Source: Lewinellaceae bacterium (GTDB taxonomy: Bacteria; Bacteroidota; Bacteroidia; Chitinophagales; Saprospiraceae). Taken from it: a stretch of 64,000 nt of DNA. Both the position numbers and the translations under genes were made by a program. The stretch covers positions 62,001 through 126,000 of the forward strand of contig JACJYG010000005.1 in the NCBI GenBank assembly GCA_020636215.1. Reading direction: 5' to 3'. The notes under the pieces were generated by a model that made no database searches, was not told where the DNA came from, and was given only the letters and a program-made list of their open reading frames with translations. This document shows positions 36,084-44,061 of the stretch, piece by piece; the stretch's first letter is position 1; each line of letters starts with the position of its first letter.

Positions 36084-36645
36084 CAAACGCCCTTTTCCCA
36101 TCCACGAAGCAGCCCGTGGCAAAAGTATAGAAGAAAAGGCTGTTTCCTGCACTGGAGGGCAGAAAATGTGCCTTGGCGGTTTCATCCCAAAAGCAGGCAA
36201 CAGATAAGAGCTATGGAATCCGGTACTTTTGGCGAAGGGCCGGTACTTAAGCTCCAGAACTGAAACCGGCACAGCACCTTGAAAAAGGGCAAACCGGAAC
36301 CATAAGGGTATCCGATTGAGCTCCGTATCCGAAGCACCTATGGGTTGAGTCGCCGCATAAGGATTTTCCGGCGTTTTCCCGACCTGCCGGTACGGGACAG
36401 GTTTGGCCCTTTTTTGCGCTACAAATCGACGGAGGAGATTCACGAGCACCATTAAAAACAACAAAATGGCAGCGAGTAAAAAAGGGCGAAAAGTTTCCTC
36501 GAAGCGAAGCAGAAAAAGGTTATGCACTGGCCCCAAGGGGAATTTCTAATCACATAGGGCTAAGGTTTGAAACAAGGCTACAACAGAAGTACCAGCTTAG
36601 GTTGCAGCGGCCTGTGAGAAGTCGACCTCGCCTTACGCGAAAGGA
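36084..36645 (-). repeat. Inverted duplication, arm B
   Basis: This is the right arm, reading leftward. A frame translates as a hydrophobic N-terminal segment (LLAAILLFLMVLVNLLRRFV) followed by unstructured sequence; the matching peptide in arm A is AAFMNLLRRFT before a stop. It may be a decayed mobile or duplicated gene, or a non-coding repeat family. Confidence 0.6.
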
Positions 36646-36768
36646 CCGTTTTAAGTTTCCATGTTATCTTGGGCTTCAAGAGGTAACTCCGTAGCCTAGA
36701 ATTTGTAACTTGTAACTGCTTTGGCTTTATCCTTTGACAGCAATAAAAAACAAAAAACATACTCCATC

Positions 36769-38466
36769 ATGCGTTACCTAATCATTTATGGCCTGTTTGT
36801 CGTTTTCACAATGGCGGGCTTACCACAAGCTCTCGCTCAATCCACCGCTGAGGGCATCCTCGAAGCTCATTACGTCGACCCCTTGGAAAAAGTGTTCCGC
36901 GAAACCGCCTTTTTTATGGAGCGGGACGCCCGGGCGGAAGTGGCCCGGGGCGAGCACGCCAGCCTGCAGTTCGCGCTGCGCAGCAGTCAGCCGGTCAAAG
37001 GGCTGAAAGCGAAAGTGGATTTCATCCGGATGAGTGGAGCTACCCTGCAGCCTGATAAAGTGGGCTTTGTCGGGTACGTCAAGGTAGGGCGCAGCACCCC
37101 GCGGCCCTCGCGCGACCGCCTGATGCCCATGTCGGGCCTGTACCCGGACCCTATTCTTGAACAGGAGTCTATCGGCCTTCCTGCCTTCGCCACCCAACCT
37201 GTGTGGATCAGTGTGCCCATTTCTCTGGATGCGAAGCCGGGTGTATACGAAGGGCAGGTCACTTTTAGTGGATCCGCCGGTGGCAAGGCCATCAGTCTCA
37301 GCCGGCCTTTTCAGATCCAGGTTTATCCCGTCACGATTGAAAAAACCAGCCTTTGGGTGACCAACTGGTATACCCTCGCGCCTAACGTGCTGGCGCACCT
37401 CAATGGCGGCGAGCCGGTAGAAACCTATTCTGATGCCTACTGGAAATACGCCCGTTTGCTGGCCAGAACTATGGCGGACTACAAGCAGAACATGGCCATC
37501 ATCAACCCCCTGCAACTGACGCAGTACAGTATGAAAAAAGGCCAGTACGAATTTGATTTCAGCCGCTTCGACCAGACGGTGCAGTTGTTTATTGAAGAAG
37601 GCGTGATCGGCCGAATAGAGGGCGGCCACATCGGCGGCCGGGCCACCAACTGGACCAGCCCCTTCGTGGTGGGGGTGCCGGTGGTGAAAAAGGATACCTC
37701 CTACTTCGAGCGCCTGCCCATCAGCGATGAAAGAGCGGCCGGCTTTTACACCCAATTCATCCCTGCCCTGGTCAGCCATCTTAAGGACAAGGGCTGGTAC
37801 GGCATTTATACTCAGCACATCGCCGATGAGCCCATTGACGAGAACTTCGAATCCTACATCGAGATCAGCGAATTCGTTAAGAACCTGGCGCCGGACATCA
37901 AGATCATCGAAGCGACTCATAGCAAGAACCTCAACAACCTGGTGGACGTGTGGGTGCCGCAGCTTAACTTCTTCGCTGACTATTACGATTTCTACATGGA
38001 GCGTGCGGCAGCCGGTGATGAGGCCTGGTTCTACACTTGCCTAGCTCCACAGGAGGAGTACGCCAACCGCTTTATCGAGCTGCCGCTCATCAAGACCCGC
38101 ATCCTGCATTGGATCAACTTCCGCTACAACTCGCCTGGTTACCTGCACTGGGGCTTCAACTTCTGGCGCGGCGATGACCCCTATGGAGAAACTACAGGCA
38201 TCATCACCGAGTCGGGCAATGTGCTGCCCGGAGGCGACGCCTGGATCTGCTACCCTGCCCGAGACAAAATCCTCAGCTCCATCCGCCTGGAAGCTATGCG
38301 CGACGGCATCTATGACTACGAGCTATTGAAAATGGCTGCCGCCAAGGATCCGGAAAAAGTCAAGGAAATGGCCCGGCAGGTGGTGTACCGCTTCGATTTA
38401 TACGATATGAATGTGGAGGCCTTTCGGGAGAAGCGGCGGATGTTGCTGGAGATGGTGAGTGAATAG
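36769..38466 (+). CDS. GH123-like / DUF4091 exported glycosidase
   Basis: This 565-residue exported protein starts at ATG 36769 with a signal peptide ending QALAQ. The N-terminal 180 residues are a beta-sandwich (LQFALRSSQPVKGLKAKVDF, VWISVPISLDAKPGVYEGQVTF). The catalytic barrel holds WYGIYTQHIADEPIDEN, whose Asp-Glu pair matches the neighbouring acid pair used in GH123 beta-N-acetylgalactosaminidases. The DUF4091 C-terminus has PGYLHWGFNFW, WICYPARDKILSSIRLEAMRDGIYDYELL. It likely removes N-acetylhexosamine or a related sugar from a glycan in the periplasm or outside. Its neighbours are a sodium symporter and an AGE-epimerase fusion. Confidence 0.87.
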   Translation: MRYLIIYGLFVVFTMAGLPQALAQSTAEGILEAHYVDPLEKVFRETAFFMERDARAEVARGEHASLQFALRSSQPVKGLKAKVDFIRMSGATLQPDKVGFVGYVKVGRSTPRPSRDRLMPMSGLYPDPILEQESIGLPAFATQPVWISVPISLDAKPGVYEGQVTFSGSAGGKAISLSRPFQIQVYPVTIEKTSLWVTNWYTLAPNVLAHLNGGEPVETYSDAYWKYARLLARTMADYKQNMAIINPLQLTQYSMKKGQYEFDFSRFDQTVQLFIEEGVIGRIEGGHIGGRATNWTSPFVVGVPVVKKDTSYFERLPISDERAAGFYTQFIPALVSHLKDKGWYGIYTQHIADEPIDENFESYIEISEFVKNLAPDIKIIEATHSKNLNNLVDVWVPQLNFFADYYDFYMERAAAGDEAWFYTCLAPQEEYANRFIELPLIKTRILHWINFRYNSPGYLHWGFNFWRGDDPYGETTGIITESGNVLPGGDAWICYPARDKILSSIRLEAMRDGIYDYELLKMAAAKDPEKVKEMARQVVYRFDLYDMNVEAFREKRRMLLEMVSE

Positions 38467-38480
38467 GATGGTTGAGTGAT

Positions 38481-38528
38481 GCTGTGGATACAGTGGATAC
38501 TGTGGATGCTATTGATGCTATTGATGGA
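38481..38528. repeat. Degenerate 9-mer tandem repeat
   Basis: Five to six units of the form (GC/AG)TGTGGATAC, TGTGGATGC and TATTGATGC follow one another 15 bases after the GH123-like stop codon. The minus-strand frame through it (INSINSIHSIHCIHS) is a by-product of the repeat. Confidence 0.8.
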
Positions 38529-38583
38529 TTTCCCCTTACCTTGCCACTTAGATGACATCAGCGAATTATCCTAAACCCGGGCT

Positions 38584-39369
38584 ATGGACCTTAAAAACAT
38601 TCAATCCGAACTCAAAAGCAGAGTAGCCAAGGGGCTGAACTTCGGCGTTGAGGCGGTGGAAGAAGTACTGGAGCCTTCTTCCGAGCTTTATAATGAGTAC
38701 GTATTGCTCAAAAGCAAGTACAATGACCTCATGTATGTTTCTTCCCTGAACACCTTGCCCTATGAACAGATCGAGATCGGCCTGAACCGACTGCGAAGCC
38801 ATGTGCTGGCGATCATTGAAAAATTGGAACCTTCTGACCTGAAAAAGCAGGATGTCGATTCCGATTTAAAAATAATGGCGCTACCCACCCGGCGGACCAA
38901 CTTTTTCAAGCTGCTGGACATCCACTTCAACAACCTGGAGGCGATCCGTTTTATTGAAATAGATGAGGATAAGGAAACCATTATGTCCGGGAGGGAAGCC
39001 ATTTTTAACATCTACCAGATGAATCGCCGCAGGTTTAAAAACAGGGAAGATGTTCAAACTGAAGCCGGCCTCCAGATATTAAAATCACATTTCTACGAGC
39101 TATTCAGCAACGAGACAGGCATGCTGGAGGTGTATTTTAAGAACATCAAACACCTGCTCTCCTATACTCTCGAAAGTGAGGTGGAAAGGCAGTTTTTTCT
39201 GGATACGGTCAAATCCCTGTTCTCCAGGTTCGAACTGGCGCTGATTTTTTATTATGCTATCTGCGGTGTCGATCCGGAGTTTGAGGGCCTGGTGAAAAAG
39301 AGTCGGCTGATAGATGGGGTAGATGAGGATACCCTGATCGTCAAAAATCACCTGAGCCAGTGGAGGTAA
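38584..39369 (+). CDS. EAD11-like / putative phage abortive infection (putAbiC-like) fusion protein
   Basis: The protein has 261 residues. Residues 1-85 match effector-associated domain 11 in form: an all-helical module with ELYNEYVLLKSKYNDLM (34-50) and EQIEIGLNRLRSHVLAIIEKLE (61-82). Residues about 103-258 have the putAbiC (PF16872) pattern: NFFKLLDIHFNNLEAI, SGREAIFNIYQ (135-145), SHFYELFSNE, LEVYFKNIKHLLSY (181-194), FSRFELALIFYYAIC (213-227) and a C-terminal LVKKSRLIDGV. EAD modules couple conflict-system effectors to partners, and putAbiC proteins are predicted abortive-infection proteins. No signal peptide or membrane helix is seen, so it should be cytoplasmic. Both assignments rest on motif recognition. 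It is flanked by sugar genes and a broken GNAT gene. Confidence 0.75.
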   Translation: MDLKNIQSELKSRVAKGLNFGVEAVEEVLEPSSELYNEYVLLKSKYNDLMYVSSLNTLPYEQIEIGLNRLRSHVLAIIEKLEPSDLKKQDVDSDLKIMALPTRRTNFFKLLDIHFNNLEAIRFIEIDEDKETIMSGREAIFNIYQMNRRRFKNREDVQTEAGLQILKSHFYELFSNETGMLEVYFKNIKHLLSYTLESEVERQFFLDTVKSLFSRFELALIFYYAICGVDPEFEGLVKKSRLIDGVDEDTLIVKNHLSQWR

Positions 39370-39467
39370 ACCAAGGGGCCTGGCTGGACAATGAACCGGC
39401 CCGGGCTTTTTATAAGGAGCTGGGGTTTAAGGGGTATTTACTTTACATGGAAAAGGATGCCTTCTAA
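39363..39467 (+). pseudogene. GNAT acetyltransferase C-terminal remnant
   Basis: The frame ending at TAA 39465-39467 encodes AWLDNEPARAFYKELGFKG and then YLLYMEKDAF. The N-x-x-A-x-x-FY-x-x-LGF motif followed by a hydrophobic strand ending M-x-K is the diagnostic C-terminus of GNAT N-acetyltransferases. About 110-130 upstream residues of a normal GNAT are missing, and the fragment overlaps the stop codon of the EAD11-putAbiC gene by a few bases in another frame. It marks a recombination junction. Confidence 0.75.
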
Positions 39468-39589
39468 TACAGGCCGGCAGCAGGTATTCCATTTTTCCCC
39501 ACCTTTCTCTACCTTGCCGCAACATTTGGTTGCAGCCCTCTAATGTTTTGCGATCAGCCATTTAACCATTCAACAATCAGCCATTCAAT

Positions 39590-41806
39590 ATGCATATCAC
39601 CGGCACCTTCCTCGACGAGATCTCCCATGATATTCCCCACCAGAACTGGAGCAGGCGGGAGTGGGACGCCGATTTTGCCCACATGAAACGCATGGGCATC
39701 GACACCGTTATCCTCATCCGCAGTGGTTACAAACGGTGGTTGACGTACCCATCGGAATATCTGATGGAAACCGAAGGTTGCTTTCATCCACCGGTAGACC
39801 TCGTTCAGCAATTTCTGGAGTTGGCCGGCAAGTATGGCATGGCTTTCTACTTTGGTTTGTACGACTCCGGAAAGTACTGGTGGGAGCAGGGTGATTTTCA
39901 GAAAGAGGTGGACATCAACCTCAGGGTCATTGATGAGGTTTGGAAACGGTATGGCCATATGCAGGCCTTTAAAGGTTGGTATCTCTCGCAGGAAGTGAGC
40001 CGCCGCACCGGAAAGATCGTTGGGCTGTACCGGCAGCTGGGCGAGCATTGCAAAAGCGTTTCCGGCGGCCTGCCCACCCTCATCTCCCCCTATATAGATG
40101 GCACGAAGGCCATTCTGTCCAGCCAGGCCGGCCTCAGCCGGGAGCAGGCCATTACCCTGGAGCAACACGAACGCGAGTGGGACGAGATATTTGAAGGCAT
40201 AAAAGGAGCAATAGATATCGTCGCTTTTCAGGATGGCCATGTAGGGCTCCACGAGCTGGCGGATTACTTCGCTATCAACAAAAAGCTGGCCGATAAGCAC
40301 GGCATTCGATCCTGGACCAACGCCGAGAATTTCGACCGCGATATGCCCATCAAGTTCCTGCCCATCAAGTGGGAGAAGCTGCGGCTAAAGCTGGAGGCTG
40401 CCCGGGCCGCCGGGGTGGAAAAAGCCATTACTTTTGAATTTTCCCACTTCATGAGCCCGCAGTCGGCTTATCCACAAGCGGGCCACCTATTTGACCGATA
40501 TATGGAATACGCAGCGGAGCTGAAAGCCCGGAGTGGGCGCTTGGTGATGCCCCGGACAACCGATGAAAAGCCGGATCTGGCCCAATATGCTCAGCTCTAC
40601 AGGGACGAACTGCTGGAGCGGGTCGTTCCGTTCTGGATGGAGCATTCCAAAGATGAGGCGCATGGAGGCTACTTCACCTGCCTGGAGCGCGACGGCAAGG
40701 TATTCGATACCGATAAATTCATCTGGCTGCAAGGCAGGGAAGTCTGGACGTTCAGTATGCTGTACAACCGAATGGAACCACGCCCGGAGTGGCTGGACAT
40801 GGCTGAACACGGCGCCCGTTTCCTGCAGCAACACGGGATGGATGAGCAGGGCAACTGGTACTTTTCCCTCAACCGGCAAGGCCAGCCTTTGGTACAGGCC
40901 TACAATATTTTCTCCGACTGTTTCGCCACCATGGCTTTCGGGCAACTCGCCATCGCCAGCCAAAAAGAAGAATACGCCACTCTGGCAAAACGTACCTTCC
41001 TCAACATCCTGCAACGGCAGGGCAACCCCAAGGGCCAATACAACAAAGCTTATCCCGGCACCCGCCCCCTGAAGAACTTCGCCTTGCCCATGATCCTGTG
41101 TAACCTTTCCCTGGAGATAGAGCATTTGCTGGAGCCGGAACTGGTGGAGCGTACTATCCGGGACTGCATCCACGAAGTGATGGAGGTGTTTTATGATGAA
41201 GCTACCGGCCTGACGCTGGAAAACGTTACGCCTGAGGGCCGGCGCTCCGACAGTTTCGACGGCCGGCTGCTCAATCCCGGCCACGCCATTGAGGCCATGT
41301 GGTTTACCATGGACCTGGGCGAGCGGCTGGGAGACAGGGCCCTGATCGAAACCGCAAAAGACCGAATGCTGAAGATGCTGGAATACGGTTGGGATGAGGA
41401 ATTCGGAGGCATCTTATATTTCCTCGATATCGACGGCCGCCCGCCTCAGCAACTGGAATGGGACCAAAAACTCTGGTGGGTGCACCTGGAAACACTGGTG
41501 GCCTTACTCAAAGGCTACCGCCATACCGGCGACCCACGCTGCTGGCAGTGGTTTGAACGCGTACACCACTACACCTGGCCCCACTTCTCCGACCCGGAAT
41601 TCGGCGAGTGGTATGGCTATCTCAATAGGAGAGGGGAGGTGCTGCTACCCCTGAAAGGAGGGAAGTGGAAAGGGTGTTTCCATGTGCCCAGAGGGTTGTA
41701 TCAGTGTTTCTCCGAACTCCAGTTCGGAGGTAATGTTACTTCGAACTCCAGTTCGAAGAGAACTGGCAATACGCCGTCTTATAAGAAAGTGCAGGTTCGG
41801 AGGTAA
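39590..41806 (+). CDS. DUF4434 - AGE family epimerase/isomerase fusion (738 aa)
   Basis: Residues 1 to about 300 are a DUF4434-type TIM barrel (ITGTFLDEISHDIPHQNW, MKRMGIDTVILIRSGYKRWLTYPS, FYFGLYDSGKYWW, GWYLSQEVSRR, DIVAFQDGHVGLHELADYF). Residues about 328-712 are an (alpha/alpha)6 barrel of the N-acylglucosamine 2-epimerase family: FWMEHSKDEAHGGYFTCLERDGKV, KFIWLQGREVWTFSMLYN, RLLNPGHAIEAMWF, QKLWWVHLETLVALL, KGCFHVPRGLYQCF. The three conserved His positions (PGHxxE, WWxHxE, FHVPR) are present. The enzyme probably isomerises a sugar in the cytoplasm; no signal peptide is seen. The last ~26 residues after FSELQ are encoded by a 37-bp repeat and look like read-through into non-genic sequence. 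Confidence 0.88.
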   Translation: MHITGTFLDEISHDIPHQNWSRREWDADFAHMKRMGIDTVILIRSGYKRWLTYPSEYLMETEGCFHPPVDLVQQFLELAGKYGMAFYFGLYDSGKYWWEQGDFQKEVDINLRVIDEVWKRYGHMQAFKGWYLSQEVSRRTGKIVGLYRQLGEHCKSVSGGLPTLISPYIDGTKAILSSQAGLSREQAITLEQHEREWDEIFEGIKGAIDIVAFQDGHVGLHELADYFAINKKLADKHGIRSWTNAENFDRDMPIKFLPIKWEKLRLKLEAARAAGVEKAITFEFSHFMSPQSAYPQAGHLFDRYMEYAAELKARSGRLVMPRTTDEKPDLAQYAQLYRDELLERVVPFWMEHSKDEAHGGYFTCLERDGKVFDTDKFIWLQGREVWTFSMLYNRMEPRPEWLDMAEHGARFLQQHGMDEQGNWYFSLNRQGQPLVQAYNIFSDCFATMAFGQLAIASQKEEYATLAKRTFLNILQRQGNPKGQYNKAYPGTRPLKNFALPMILCNLSLEIEHLLEPELVERTIRDCIHEVMEVFYDEATGLTLENVTPEGRRSDSFDGRLLNPGHAIEAMWFTMDLGERLGDRALIETAKDRMLKMLEYGWDEEFGGILYFLDIDGRPPQQLEWDQKLWWVHLETLVALLKGYRHTGDPRCWQWFERVHHYTWPHFSDPEFGEWYGYLNRRGEVLLPLKGGKWKGCFHVPRGLYQCFSELQFGGNVTSNSSSKRTGNTPSYKKVQVRR

Positions 41807-41831
41807 TGTTACTTCGAACTCCAGTTCGAAG
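41711..41831. repeat. CYGGAR-centred palindromes and a 37-bp direct repeat
   Basis: Three palindromes share the core AACTCCAGTT (complement AACTGGAGTT) with different arms: TCCG...CGGA at 41711-41728 and CTTCG...CGAAG at 41739-41758 and 41812-41831. A 37-bp unit (GTTCGGAGGTAATGTTACTT then CGAACTCCAGTTCGAAG) is repeated exactly at 41722-41758 and 41795-41831. The first copy lies inside the 3' end of the DUF4434-AGE gene. Confidence 0.9.
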
Positions 41832-41983
41832 GCTGGCTAATGGCAACTGCGTAAAAAGCTTGGATAGGAATGTTGGAACGCATACCTGCCGCCGCAGGAG
41901 GCCTTCGTAGATTTTTTTTGTGATTGTCAACGCACCACGTTCCGGTGTTTCTGCTTTTAAAATACTATACACACCAAACAGGT

Positions 41984-42001
41984 ACCAAACTGGAGTTTGG
42001 T
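41984..42001. repeat. CYGGAR-centred palindrome ACCAAACTGGAGTTTGGT
   Basis: Its 8-bp arms (ACCAAACT/AGTTTGGT) surround GG; the core AACTGGAGTT is shared with the repeats at 41711-41831 while the outer arm bases are different but still complementary. It lies 9 bases past the stop of the START-domain gene. Confidence 0.85.
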
Positions 42002-42009
42002 GAGACTTT

Positions 42010-42669
42010 TTAATCCTGGATAAACGCCAGCTGCGCTTTTTGGTATTCCTCTTTTTTTAACATCTCCTGCATCCCTTTCACCGTATTGACCGGGCCGTTG
42101 TCGATGGCGAGATTGACCAGCCAGGCGGGCAGAGAGCCCCCGGGATCGGAATGGAGCTGGTACAGCATTTTTACTTTACCGTTGGACATTGGAATGAGTT
42201 CGTAGTGGTAGCTCATTTCAGTTATGCGGACGATGCCCTTCTTTTCACTCAGGCGTTTGGGCGCACCGGTTACATCGATAAAAATGTGTTTGCTGACGGG
42301 GTCTTGCCGAAGCGTACTGCGGGCGATGAAGTCGCGGTCATCCATAGGCCAGGGGAAGTCGATGATACAATAGTAAAGGCTGGAAGTGTTCTGAGGCGGT
42401 TCCAGCCGCTCCGCATGGCTGCATTTGAAGATCCAGTTATGGTAAGCAGGCACATCTTTCAGCACCGATACGACGGAGGAGAGGGAGCCATTCAGGATGG
42501 CCTCTATTTTGAGTTCGTTAATATTGGAATGATCCACCTTGCGATAGTAGACCTTTAGGCCGTCTGTTTCTTTTTTCAGCTTCCAGCCGCCGTCCTGGCC
42601 TGTCAGCGGGCTCTGGAGGAAACAAAGGGTCAAAATGGCGATGGCGGTCAACAGGTGTATGCGCTTCAT
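42010..42669 (-). CDS. START-domain (SRPBCC fold) exported protein
   Basis: This 219-residue protein has a signal peptide (1-24, LTAIAILTLCFLQSPLTGQ). Residues about 28-205 are a StAR-related lipid-transfer domain: WKLKKETDGLKVYYRKVDHSNINELKIEAIL, SVLKDVPAYHNWIFKCSHAERL, YYCIIDFPWPMDDRDFIARST, MLYQLHSDPGGSLPAWLVNLAIDNGPVNTVKGMQEML. Bacterial START proteins bind hydrophobic ligands such as lipids or sterol-like molecules. An exported form would act in the periplasm or outside. It diverges from thyA. Confidence 0.9.
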   Translation of the reverse strand: MKRIHLLTAIAILTLCFLQSPLTGQDGGWKLKKETDGLKVYYRKVDHSNINELKIEAILNGSLSSVVSVLKDVPAYHNWIFKCSHAERLEPPQNTSSLYYCIIDFPWPMDDRDFIARSTLRQDPVSKHIFIDVTGAPKRLSEKKGIVRITEMSYHYELIPMSNGKVKMLYQLHSDPGGSLPAWLVNLAIDNGPVNTVKGMQEMLKKEEYQKAQLAFIQD

Positions 42670-42767
42670 TTGGTGTTATTTTGATCTTTTTTTACCGACG
42701 GTTATAAAACTGGCTACTTACCAGATTATTTTAACGCCTTATCCCTAGGCTGGTTCTCAGACATTGC

Positions 42768-42775
42768 TATTTTTG
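42768..42775 (+). promoter_or_regulatory. TAnnTTTG promoter box of thyA
   Basis: TATTTTTG is an exact match to the Bacteroidetes -7 consensus, about 118 bases before the thyA ATG. No clear TTTG is seen at the -33 position. Confidence 0.45.
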
Positions 42776-42892
42776 CAGGAACTTTTTAGCAATTACCACC
42801 CAATAAACGTCCATTCTCCCAACTGAATATATCAAGGCAGGCAGGTTTTTCAATGTTTTCTGCTGCCATCTGTAAACTGTAACCCCGCACCC

Positions 42893-43798
42893 ATGCGTCA
42901 GTATCACGATTTGCTGCAACACATTCTAGATCAGGGCATCCGGAAAGAAGACCGCACCGGAACCGGTACCATTAGTGTGTTCGGTTATCAGATGCGAATG
43001 AATCTGCAGGATGGGTTTCCGCTGCTCACCACCAAGAAAGTCCATTACAAGTCGATCATTCATGAGCTGCTATGGTTTTTGCAGGGGGATACTAATATAC
43101 GCTATTTAGTACAGAATGGGGTCAATATCTGGAACGACTGGCCCTATCAGCACTGGCTGGAAGCCAACGGGCTGGCCGGGCAATTCCCCAAATACAGCCC
43201 TGAATGGAAAGACAAGATGAAAGATTTCGTGGAGCGGGTAAAATCGGATGAGGCCTTTGCCCGGCAATGGGGTGCGCTCGGCCCGGTCTATGGGCATCAG
43301 TGGCGGGATTTTGAGGGGGTCGATCAGATCAGCAAAGTGGTGGAAGATATCAAAGCCAAGCCCGATTCCCGCCGGCTGATCGTTTCCGCCTGGAACCCAA
43401 AGGATATCCCGGTGATGGTGAAATCCGGCCTGCCGCCCTGTCACGTGTTGTTTCAGTTCTACGTGGCCGAAGGGCGGTTGTCCTGCCAGCTTTATCAGCG
43501 TTCGGCCGATGCATTTCTGGGGGTGCCCTTTAACATCGCTTCTTATGCCCTGTTGTCCATGATGGTGGCCCAGGTATGTGGCCTTCAGCCAGGCGATTTC
43601 GTGCACACCTTTGGGGATGTACATCTCTATTCGAATCATATCGAACAGGCCAGATTACAACTCAGCCGCGACTTCCGGCCATTGCCCCAAATGCACCTCA
43701 ATCCGGCAGTGAAGGACATTTTTTCCTTCCGTTACGAAGATTTTGAACTGCGGGGCTACGATCCGCACCCGGCGATACGAGCACAGGTTGCGGTTTGA
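42893..43798 (+). CDS. thyA: Thymidylate synthase
   Basis: The 301-residue enzyme converts dUMP and methylene-tetrahydrofolate to dTMP and dihydrofolate. Visible landmarks are DRTGTGTISVFGYQMRMNLQDGFPLLTTKKV near the N-terminus, ELLWFLQGDTNIRYL, GALGPVYGHQWRDFEG, the DSRRLIVSAWNP loop, the catalytic Cys in LPPCHVLFQFYV, the dUMP-binding QRSADAFLGVPFNIASYALL and HTFGDVHLYSNH. Its length lies between the 264-residue E. coli enzyme and longer forms, because of the usual insertion around WLEANGLAGQFPKYSPEW. Dihydrofolate reductase, often adjacent, is not in the window. Confidence 0.97.
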   Translation: MRQYHDLLQHILDQGIRKEDRTGTGTISVFGYQMRMNLQDGFPLLTTKKVHYKSIIHELLWFLQGDTNIRYLVQNGVNIWNDWPYQHWLEANGLAGQFPKYSPEWKDKMKDFVERVKSDEAFARQWGALGPVYGHQWRDFEGVDQISKVVEDIKAKPDSRRLIVSAWNPKDIPVMVKSGLPPCHVLFQFYVAEGRLSCQLYQRSADAFLGVPFNIASYALLSMMVAQVCGLQPGDFVHTFGDVHLYSNHIEQARLQLSRDFRPLPQMHLNPAVKDIFSFRYEDFELRGYDPHPAIRAQVAV

Positions 43799-43968
43799 TT
43801 TTATCGGCCGGATGAGGGAATTGTGAAATTAATAGCTGTATATTCGCAGCTTTAAGGAATTTAACACGGCGTTAAAAAGTGTTAAAAAATATTTGCCTTT
43901 TGAAAGAAAGCCCGGATTTGCCAAGCTTATTTAGACGCGATCTAAATAATTGCGGGTTTTTGAGTTTT

Positions 43969-44001
43969 TTTGTTAAATAAGGGCCGCGAATTTTATCTTT
44001 G
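43969..44001 (+). promoter_or_regulatory. Promoter of the act-cox operon
   Basis: TTTG (43969-43972), 21 bases, then TATCTTTG (43994-44001) matches the Bacteroidetes promoter consensus in both boxes. It lies about 60 bases before the actA ATG. It may drive the whole respiratory unit, because no strong terminator is seen before about 60043. Confidence 0.7.
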
Positions 44002-44061
44002 CGCTGACTTTAAAATGACAATTGTACATAGCTGATTTTACGTATTAAACGACACCTTGAC

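Larger units (their letters stand above)
35486..36768. other. Gene-free stretch made of two diverged inverted copies
   Basis: No gene can be supported in these 1.28 kb. Copy A reads rightward from about 35521 to 36008 and copy B reads leftward from about 36645 to 36084. Matched landmarks are CTTTCGCGTAA (A 35522-35532; B complement of 36631-36643), TTGTTGTTTTTA followed by GAACCTCCTGCGTCGGTTT-like sequence (A 35652-35695; B complement of 36424-36467), CCTTTTYCMAGGYGCTGTGC, and TGGGAAAAGGGYGTTTG (A 35991-36007; B complement of 36085-36101). Copy B contains a 169-codon frame that would need a TTG start. Confidence 0.65.

Noticed and set aside
36027..36536. 169-codon minus-strand frame in the inverted-duplication region
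   Set aside because: It needs a TTG start, has no ribosome-binding site, and the matching arm is interrupted. Treated as part of a decayed repeat, not as a gene.
41722..41831. Possible insertion-sequence ends or CRISPR repeat
   Set aside because: Only two 37-bp copies with a 36-base interval and no transposase or cas gene; the palindrome family explains them better.
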